This document shows positions 58,136-64,000 of a stretch of DNA of 64,000 nt, piece after piece. The stretch's first letter is position 1. Each line of letters starts with the position of its first letter. A model generated the notes under the pieces. The model saw only the letters and a program-made list of their open reading frames with translations, ran no database searches and had not been told where the DNA came from. Position numbers and translations under genes: made by a program. This stretch comes from Micromonospora aurantiaca ATCC 27029 (GTDB lineage Bacteria > Actinomycetota > Actinomycetes > Mycobacteriales > Micromonosporaceae). The DNA lies in assembly GCF_000145235.1 (NCBI RefSeq), contig NC_014391.1:4224001-4288000 (forward strand), read 5' to 3'.

Positions 58136-58175
58136 CCTCGGCGGGGCCGGCGCCGGACCCCGGCCCCGCCCGAGG
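58136..58175 (+). terminator. Stem-loop terminator after the CBM2 esterase gene
   Basis: CCTCGGCGGGGCCGG and a complement with one bulged C, loop about 9 nt, beginning 5 bases after the stop. Confidence 0.8.
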
Positions 58176-58341
58176 TGAGTATCGTCTCGCCGGGACGCCC
58201 GGCCGCCCGCCGGTCCGTCGTGGACGGTTCGGGCCCGCCCTCGGGAAGACTGCCTGCTAGCGCTACCGGCGGCAGCCGGAGATGAACGCGACGTACACCG
58301 GAAAGCCCTGCGCCGTAAGCCTTTCCGCCATCCACACGAAG

Positions 58342-58369
58342 TTGACATGGTAGATGGTTGGGCTAGGGT
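58342..58369 (+). promoter_or_regulatory. Promoter of the SARP regulator pair
   Basis: TTGACA (58342-58347), 16 bases, TAGGGT (58364-58369). It predicts a start near 58376 and a leader of about 45 bases to ATG 58421. 58176-58341 has no gene. Confidence 0.7.
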
Positions 58370-58420
58370 TCCGCCGAACGGTTGTCACCGAGGCAGGTAT
58401 CCGGTCACCACGAGGACGGC

Positions 58421-60613
58421 ATGACGGCACAGTGCAGTGGCTTCGACATCCGCTTGCTGGGCAATCTCCGGATCACGTACGCCGGGCGGGAACTGCCACT
58501 GCGCTCGGCTCAGCGCCGGGCCGTCTTCAGCGCGCTGGCGCTCACCCCGGAGCGGGGCCTGTCCCGGGACGAGCTGATCACCGCCGTCTGGGGTGACCAC
58601 CCGCCGGCCAGCGCGACCGGCAACCTCTACACGTACGTCTCCGCCCTGCGCCGGATGCTCGAACCGGACCGTGACAGGTGGTCCTCCGGCCGGGTGCTCA
58701 CCTCCGAGGGCGGCAGCTACCGGCTGCACCTCGACGCCGACGCCGTCGACGTGCACCGCTTCGAGCGGTTGCGCGAACGCAGCCGCGCGCCCCGCGCCAC
58801 CGGGGACACCGCCGGCGAACTGGCCGCCCTGGACGCCGCGCTCGCGCAGTGGCGGGGCGACGAGGCGCTCGTCGGCGTACCGGGACCACGGGCCGCCGGC
58901 CACCGGATCCGGCTGGGCGAGCTGTACCTGACGACAGTGGAACGGCAGGCCGAGCTGATGCTGGGCCTCGGACGCGGCGCCGAGGTCGTCGACCGCCTGC
59001 TCGCGCTCGTCGACCGCCACCCGGCCCGGGAGAGCCTGTACGCGGTGGCGATGCGCGCGCTCGCCGCGCAGGGCCGTACCGCCGAGGCGCTCGCGCTCTA
59101 CGCCACGCTGCGGGACCGGCTGGTCGAGGAGTCGGGCACCGAACCCGCCGCCGCCGTCCGGCAGATCCACGAACAACTGTCGGCCGGCACCGCGACCCCG
59201 GCACGCGGCCCCGGCCCGGTCCCGCGGCGGCACCCCGGCTTCCGGGGCCGTTCCGCCGCGCTGGCCCGGCTGCGGTCGGCGGTCACCGGCCTGGCCGGCG
59301 GACGCGGCGGCAGCGTCTGGATCAGCGGCGAGGCGGGCATCGGCAAGTCGGCGCTGCTGGCCGAGGGACTGAGCGGCGCGGCCCCGCTCGGCGTCCAGGT
59401 CGGCTGGGCCGTCGGCGACGAGCTGGCGTACCGGATGCCGTTGAGCATCGTGCTGGAGTGCCTCTCCCTGGGCAACGACGCGGACGGCCTGCCCGCCTCG
59501 CTGCACGCCTGCACGGCCGGGGCACCGCCGACCATGACCGTGATCGACACGGTGCAGCGGTTCGTGGTGGCGCGGTGCGCCGAACGGCCGCTGCTGCTGG
59601 TCCTGGACGACCTCCAGTGGGCCGACGACATGTCGCTGCTGGTCTGGCACGCGCTGCACAAGCTCACCACGCGGCTGCCGCTGCTGCTCGTCTCGGCCGC
59701 CCGCCCGGTTCCGGCCGGATACGAGGTGCGGCTCCTGCGCCGGGTGCTGCCCCGCGACGGCACCACGCTCGTCGAACTCGGTCCGCTCGACGACGACACC
59801 GCGACCGCGCTCGTACGCGACTGGTCCCGTCCGCCCGGCCCGGAACCCGGCACCACCCGCTCGTTCGTCGCGGCGGCCGCCGGGAACCCGTACTACCTTC
59901 GTCATCTCGTCCTCGCCGACCGCGACGGCCGGACCGCCGACACGCCCGGACCCGAGCTGACCGACGCGGTCTCCCGGCACCTGCAACCGCTCGCCGACGA
60001 CACCCGCCAGTTGCTGCGGGCGATCGCGTTCCTCGGCAACAACTACCTGGTCTCCGACCTGGCCGCGGTCACCGGCAAGTCGGCGCCGGAACTCGTGCCC
60101 GCGGTGGAGGAGGCGCTGGCCGCCGGGGTCCTCGTCGAGGACGGGCGTCGCCTGCGGTTCCGGCATCCGGTCCTGCGCCGGGTCCTGCGCGGCGCGATCC
60201 CGACCGCGCTGCGGGTGCTGATGCACAGGCAGTTCGCCCAGCGGCTCGCCGAAGCAGGTGGCGACCTCGGCCGGGTCGCGGGCCAGTTGCTGGCCGGACC
60301 GGTGCCGGTCGACGCCTGGGTGCAGGACTGGCTGACCACGCACGCCGCGCAACTGGGCGCCGTCGCCCCCGCGCCCGCGATCGCGGTGCTGCGGCACGCC
60401 GTCGCCTCGCCCGGCCTCTCCGCGCCGTCCCGCGAGCTACTCACCGCGGAACTGGCCCGGGTGCTGCACCGCTGCGGGCTGCCCGCGGGCGCCGAGGCGA
60501 GCTGGGTGTCGGCGCACACCGGGGACGCCGCGACGCGCGCCGAGATGAGCCGGATCGCCGGCCCGGGCGGGCCGTCCCCGAGCGTCGGACCGGCGGTCGT
60601 CGGGCACCGGTGA
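58421..60613 (+). CDS. SARP-type transcriptional activator with AAA ATPase domain (first of pair)
   Basis: 730 residues. An OmpR-like winged helix comes first (about 5-95: IRLLGNLRITYAGRELPLRSAQRR, LSRDELITAVWG). A bacterial transcriptional activation (BTAD) domain covers about 100-250, and an AAA/STAND ATPase domain follows, with Walker A GEAGIGKSALLAEG and Walker B LLLVLDDLQWADD, then a helical tail. Such SARPs switch on secondary-metabolite genes, but no large biosynthetic cluster is adjacent. GAGG lies five bases before ATG 58421. Its stop overlaps the start of a paralogue by GTGA. Confidence 0.9.
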   Translation: MTAQCSGFDIRLLGNLRITYAGRELPLRSAQRRAVFSALALTPERGLSRDELITAVWGDHPPASATGNLYTYVSALRRMLEPDRDRWSSGRVLTSEGGSYRLHLDADAVDVHRFERLRERSRAPRATGDTAGELAALDAALAQWRGDEALVGVPGPRAAGHRIRLGELYLTTVERQAELMLGLGRGAEVVDRLLALVDRHPARESLYAVAMRALAAQGRTAEALALYATLRDRLVEESGTEPAAAVRQIHEQLSAGTATPARGPGPVPRRHPGFRGRSAALARLRSAVTGLAGGRGGSVWISGEAGIGKSALLAEGLSGAAPLGVQVGWAVGDELAYRMPLSIVLECLSLGNDADGLPASLHACTAGAPPTMTVIDTVQRFVVARCAERPLLLVLDDLQWADDMSLLVWHALHKLTTRLPLLLVSAARPVPAGYEVRLLRRVLPRDGTTLVELGPLDDDTATALVRDWSRPPGPEPGTTRSFVAAAAGNPYYLRHLVLADRDGRTADTPGPELTDAVSRHLQPLADDTRQLLRAIAFLGNNYLVSDLAAVTGKSAPELVPAVEEALAAGVLVEDGRRLRFRHPVLRRVLRGAIPTALRVLMHRQFAQRLAEAGGDLGRVAGQLLAGPVPVDAWVQDWLTTHAAQLGAVAPAPAIAVLRHAVASPGLSAPSRELLTAELARVLHRCGLPAGAEASWVSAHTGDAATRAEMSRIAGPGGPSPSVGPAVVGHR

Positions 60614-62661
60614 GGAGACTGCGCGTCACCGTTCTGGGGCCGGTACGCGCCTGGAACGGCGAGGTCGAGATCGACCTCGGACCGGCCCGGCGGCGGGCCC
60701 TGTTCGCGATGCTGGCCGCGAACGCCAACCGCCCGGTCACCCGCGCCGAGCTGATCCGGGCGCTGTGGGGCGAGTCGGCGCCGAGCGCCGCGGCGGGCAA
60801 CATCTACACCTACGTCTCCGGCCTGCGGCGCAGCCTGGGCCCGGCCGGGGGGATGCTGCGCTCCGGCCGCGCCGGGTACACGTTGCGCCTCGACCCGGGC
60901 GCGCTGGACGCCGACCGGTTCGAGGCGCTGTGCGAGGCCGCAGTGGCACCGGCCGCGGCCGGGCGGCCCGCACCGGCCGTCGCACTGCTCGACGAGGCGC
61001 TCGCGCTGTGGCAGGGCGAGCCGTACGCGAACGTCACCGGACTCTTCGCCGACCTCGACCGGCACCGCCTGACCGAGATGCGGATCGCCGCGGCGGAGCG
61101 GCGGGCCCGGCTGGTCCTGACCGGCGGCGGCGACGACGCGCTCATCGCCGACCTGACCGCCCTGGTCCGCGACCACCCGCTGCACGAGCCGTTCCACGAG
61201 CTGCTGATGTGTGCGCTGCACCGGGCCGGCCGGGGCACCGAGGCGCTCGACGTCTTCCACGCGGCGCGCCGGGTGCTGGTGGACGAACTCGGGGTCGAGC
61301 CCGGCCCGGCGCTGCGCGAGTTGCAGAGCCGGATCCTCGCCGAGCCGGCGGCGGCCCCTCCGGCCGTACCGGTGACGCCGGTAGCGGAGGTGCCGGCAGC
61401 GGTGGCCGCGCCGCCCGTACCGCAGCGGGGCCGGCTGGTCGGACGCGACGCCGAACTGGCGCTGCTGCGCGACCTGCTGGACGCGGTGGGCGAGGGCCGC
61501 AGCGCGATCGTGTGGATCGAGGGTGAGCCGGGCATCGGCAAGTCCGCGCTGCTCGACGCGGCGCTGCACGAGGCGCGTGCGCGGGGCCACCGGGTCGCGC
61601 GCGGCAGCGCCGAGGAACTCAGCAGCCGCATCCCCCTGCACGTGATGCGCCGGGCGCTGCGCCTGGAGGACGCGCCGCACGACGACCCGGCGACGGCTGT
61701 CGACCGGGTGCTCGACCACGTCCGCCGGCTGACCGCCGAGGGCCCGCTGGTCCTGGCCGTCGACCATCTCCAGTGGGCCGACGAGGTGAGCCTGCTCGCC
61801 TGGGAGCGGCTGGCCGCGCTGACCCGGTGGCTGCCGCTGCTGCTCGTCGCGACCGCCCGGCCCGAGCCCGGCCGCCGCGACCTGGCCCGGCTGCGGCGCG
61901 GCGTGAGCACCCGCGCCGGGCACCTGATCCGGCTCACTCCCCTGCCCCCGTCGGACATCGAGCAGATCTTCAGCCGGACCGTTGGCGTGCCGCCCGGCGC
62001 CACGCTGCGGTCGCTGGCGCCGCTGGCCGCCGGCAACCCGCTGTACGCCCGGGAACTGGTCACCGGCCTCGTGGCGGAGGACGGCGTACGGGTGGTCGAC
62101 GGGCTCGCCGAGGTCGACGCGCGGGCCGACGACATGCCGCGCTCGCTTCTGGACACCGTGCGGGCCAGCCTCGACCACCTCTCCCCCGGCGCCCGGGAGG
62201 CGCTGCGCTACGCCGCCCTGCTCGGCGACGAGTTCGCCGTCACGGAGGTCGCGGCGGTCACCGGGCGGACCCCGTTCGACCTGATGGCCGACCTGGAGGA
62301 GGCGGTCGCCGCCGACGTCCTCGTGGACGCGGGCAGCGAGCTGGCGTTCCGGCAACCGGTGCTGCGGCGGGCCCTCGCCGGCAGCATCCCCGCCGCGCTA
62401 CGGCCGACGCTGCACCGGCACGCGGCGCAGGCGCTCGCGGACAACGGCGGCCCCGTCGCCCGGGTCGCCGACCACCTGCTCGCCGGGCCGCCCGAGGTGG
62501 ACGAGTGGCTGGTGGGCTGGCTGGTCGCGCACGGCGCCGAGCTGTCCCGGCAGGCCCCGGAGGCAGCCCGCGAGCTGGTACGCCGCGCCCTGGCGAGCCA
62601 CCGGCTGCCGCCTGCGCAACGGGCGACGCTCGCCGCCCTCCTCGACGGTCTCGACCGGTAG
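60610..62661 (+). CDS. SARP-type transcriptional activator with AAA ATPase domain (second of pair)
   Basis: 683 residues with the same domain order as its upstream neighbour: winged helix (VTVLGPVRAWNGEVEIDLGP, TRAELIRALWG), BTAD to about 245, a Pro/Ala/Val linker, ATPase with Walker A GEPGIGKSALLDAA and Walker B LVLAVDHLQWADE, and a helical tail. GTG 60610 overlaps the previous stop. The two are clearly paralogues and are translationally coupled, so they may work as a hetero-oligomer. Targets are unknown. Confidence 0.9.
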   Translation: MRRLRVTVLGPVRAWNGEVEIDLGPARRRALFAMLAANANRPVTRAELIRALWGESAPSAAAGNIYTYVSGLRRSLGPAGGMLRSGRAGYTLRLDPGALDADRFEALCEAAVAPAAAGRPAPAVALLDEALALWQGEPYANVTGLFADLDRHRLTEMRIAAAERRARLVLTGGGDDALIADLTALVRDHPLHEPFHELLMCALHRAGRGTEALDVFHAARRVLVDELGVEPGPALRELQSRILAEPAAAPPAVPVTPVAEVPAAVAAPPVPQRGRLVGRDAELALLRDLLDAVGEGRSAIVWIEGEPGIGKSALLDAALHEARARGHRVARGSAEELSSRIPLHVMRRALRLEDAPHDDPATAVDRVLDHVRRLTAEGPLVLAVDHLQWADEVSLLAWERLAALTRWLPLLLVATARPEPGRRDLARLRRGVSTRAGHLIRLTPLPPSDIEQIFSRTVGVPPGATLRSLAPLAAGNPLYARELVTGLVAEDGVRVVDGLAEVDARADDMPRSLLDTVRASLDHLSPGAREALRYAALLGDEFAVTEVAAVTGRTPFDLMADLEEAVAADVLVDAGSELAFRQPVLRRALAGSIPAALRPTLHRHAAQALADNGGPVARVADHLLAGPPEVDEWLVGWLVAHGAELSRQAPEAARELVRRALASHRLPPAQRATLAALLDGLDR

Positions 62662-62689
62662 CGCCTCGGCGCTCGGCCGGTACAGCGCC

Positions 62690-64000
62690 TCAGCGCAGCC
62701 CGGGAACGCCCGTGAACCGGCGTGCGGCGGCCGCCGGGACCGGCGTACCCGGGCCGGTGCGGCGCACGAGGTGCTGGCGCAGGGCGGCCAGGGCGAGGGC
62801 GTCGAAGCGTACCCGCCCGTCCACGGGCGGCTCCTCCACCGCCAGTTCCCGCAACAGCAGCCGGGCGGGTGCACCGGCCTCGGGCTCCTGCACCTGGAGC
62901 ACCGTGAACGCCGTACCGGGGAGGAACAGCACCCGGGCGGGCACGCCGTCGCCGGTCTCGAACGCCGCCGTGCGCCGCGCGGTCGCCGACCAGATCAGCA
63001 CCTCGACCGTGCCCGGCAGGTCGGCGGGCGGCTCGGCGAGGGCGTTGGTGAACCCCCAGTCGGTGAGCACCCGCCGCTGCGCGATCCGGCGCAGGTCCGC
63101 CGTGGTCAGCCCGGCGCCTGCGTACGCGACGCCGCGGTGCACGGGCAGCCGGCGTACGCCCGCTGACACGCACCTGGCGAACGGCACGTGTCCGCCCGGC
63201 TCGGCGGACCGCAGCGCCTGGTCGAGGCCGTCGCCCGCGGCCGAGAGGTAGAGGCGGACGGCTGTCGCGTACTCCACCGCGTCGGCGCCGCCGGCGAGCG
63301 CCGGATGCGCGGCGAGCACGTCCGCCACGTCGGCGGAGACCGCGGCGATCTCGCGGCGGAACGCGCGCCGGAACCAGGCCCGCTCCTCGTCCAGGTCGGG
63401 GCCGGGGCGTACGCCCCGCGCGTCGTCGCCGGGGGTGCGCTGGAAGCGGACGGGCGCCGGCGCGGGGCGGTGCACCGGCAGCGTCATCGTCGGGCTGGTC
63501 GCCCAGCCCGCGCCGCCGTCGAGCACCGGCCCGGCCACGTCCCGCGCCGCCGCATCCGGCGGGTTCGCGTCCGGCCCGATGCCGTCGAGCCCGGCCGCGT
63601 GAGGCCCAGCCGCGTGAGGCCCAGCCACCTCCGACCCGACAACGCTCAGCCCGGCCCCGGGAAGCCCGGCCGCGTCCGGCCCGGCACCGTGAGGCCTGGT
63701 CGCTTCTGCCCCTGGGCCGGGAAGCCCGGTGCCGCCCGGCAGGGGCGTGTCCGGCGGGGCGGCGGGACCGGCGACTGCGGGAACGGTCGCGGCCACCTCG
63801 CCGGTTGACGGGGCGGGCGGGCCGGCCACGGCGACGGGCACCGGCTCCGGGACGGGCGCCGGCACCGACGGCGCGGGGAGCAGTCCGGCGGCGTGACCCG
63901 TCGTGTGCCGGTACGTCCCGGCCTCGATCCCGCGCGCCGAGAGCCCCGGGCGTCCCGGCGCCACGAGCGAGGACGGCTGCACCGCCGCGCGCCTGCGGGT
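62690..64000 (-). CDS. Large protein with pentapeptide-repeat linker and ADP-ribosyltransferase-like C-terminal domain (5' end outside window)
   Basis: At least 436 residues; the frame stays open to the window edge, with a possible internal GTG at 63982. The first part is a low-complexity Ala/Gly/Pro linker that includes a pentapeptide array. The last about 250 residues resemble an R-S-E-class ADP-ribosyltransferase fold: LYLSAAGDGLDQAL, LPVHRGVAYAG, DWGFTNAL, VEVLIWSATARRTAAFE and RVLFLPGTAFTVLQV. The STS motif is altered and the ExE glutamates before the final strand are missing (DGVPARVLF), so it may be an inactive relative. Assignment is by pattern only; function unknown. Confidence 0.5.
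   Translation of the reverse strand, partial: TRRRAAVQPSSLVAPGRPGLSARGIEAGTYRHTTGHAAGLLPAPSVPAPVPEPVPVAVAGPPAPSTGEVAATVPAVAGPAAPPDTPLPGGTGLPGPGAEATRPHGAGPDAAGLPGAGLSVVGSEVAGPHAAGPHAAGLDGIGPDANPPDAAARDVAGPVLDGGAGWATSPTMTLPVHRPAPAPVRFQRTPGDDARGVRPGPDLDEERAWFRRAFRREIAAVSADVADVLAAHPALAGGADAVEYATAVRLYLSAAGDGLDQALRSAEPGGHVPFARCVSAGVRRLPVHRGVAYAGAGLTTADLRRIAQRRVLTDWGFTNALAEPPADLPGTVEVLIWSATARRTAAFETGDGVPARVLFLPGTAFTVLQVQEPEAGAPARLLLRELAVEEPPVDGRVRFDALALAALRQHLVRRTGPGTPVPAAAARRFTGVPGLR
63560..63739. repeat. 15-base tandem repeat array coding for pentapeptides
   Basis: Twelve consecutive units of 15 bases, e.g. CCCGGCCGCGTGAGG, CCCAGCCGCGTGAGG, CCCGGCACCGTGAGG, with variable middle bases. On the coding (minus) strand each unit gives a pentapeptide such as PHAAG or PDAAG. 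It forms an extended linker and may vary in copy number. Confidence 0.75.

Noticed and set aside
60043-62355. Minus-strand open frame of about 770 codons opposite the second SARP
   Set aside because: Shadow frame rich in Arg/Gly/Gln without domain signatures.
1-64000. tRNA, rRNA, insertion sequences, attachment sites, replication origin
   Set aside because: No cloverleaf-like or rRNA-like sequence, transposase, integrase, terminal inverted repeats or DnaA-box cluster was noticed on either strand; a covariance-model scan was not possible here.

Overview
The window comes from a very GC-rich actinobacterium, most likely a member of the Micromonosporaceae (Micromonospora-like). The evidence is indirect: GC-rich third codon positions, many GTG starts, 4-bp and 8-bp start/stop overlaps, secreted proteins with family-2 cellulose-binding modules, SARP-type regulators, DtxR/IdeR-type iron boxes and a mycothiol-type ArsC. 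I see no rRNA, tRNA, CRISPR array, insertion sequence or phage gene. The first and last genes run off the window.

Layout. 1-5005 (+) is a tight acyl-CoA catabolism operon: SDR, IpdA/IpdB-like CoA-transferase subunits, a natural fusion of two acyl-CoA dehydrogenases, and an enoyl-CoA hydratase. 5076-13708 (-) is a ROK repressor followed by an Fbp-like ABC importer, a creatininase-family amidohydrolase, an argininosuccinate-lyase-like enzyme and a ROK kinase; it looks like uptake and breakdown of an unknown nitrogen-containing compound. 14233-16953 is a secreted PIG-L deacetylase, followed by a convergent VanZ-like protein. 18016-19465 holds two iron boxes, a DUF1540 gene and a DUF2470 gene. 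19630-22838 is an arsenic locus: two stand-alone ArsR regulators, an HTH-LMW-phosphatase fusion, ACR3, ArsC and two very small linking ORFs. 22900-26430 is a berberine-bridge-type oxidase divergent from a MocR regulator and a PNPOx-like protein, with a direct-repeat operator between them. 26454-27374 is a short HTH/NB-ARC protein.

The most interesting region is 27678-32787. A cupin, a methionyl-tRNA-synthetase-like protein that appears to lack a complete anticodon-binding domain, a DAO-type FAD oxidase and a lysine/ornithine N-hydroxylase-type flavoenzyme overlap one another in a single operon with a small beta-rich protein and a LysE-type exporter. This combination matches the hydrazine-forming (N-N bond) machinery known from s56-p1, triacsin and pyrazofurin/formycin pathways. 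Here the cupin and synthetase parts are separate genes, and no NRPS or PKS is visible. Facing it, 32847-37919 (-) is an operon behind a good iron box: two ABC half-transporters with complementary damaged ATP sites and a nucleotidyltransferase-like/methyltransferase chimera.

38087-40078 is an acyl-CoA oxidase/dehydrogenase. 40298-55251 is a plant-polysaccharide region: two secreted CBM2 metalloproteases, a LacI repressor, a large secreted glycosidase with a probable frameshift near its end, a secreted ricin-lectin/GH43 enzyme, a second LacI, an intracellular GH127 beta-L-arabinofuranosidase and its carbohydrate ABC importer. At least five copies of a CGAAAACCTTTTCG-like operator tie this region together; the last sits inside a perfect palindrome with 18-bp arms. 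55571-62661 contains a membrane protein, two secreted proteins (one a CBM2 esterase) and two tandem SARP/AAA regulators. The window ends in a partial gene with a pentapeptide-repeat linker and a domain resembling ADP-ribosyltransferases.

Function calls rest on motifs and remembered family features; no database search was run.
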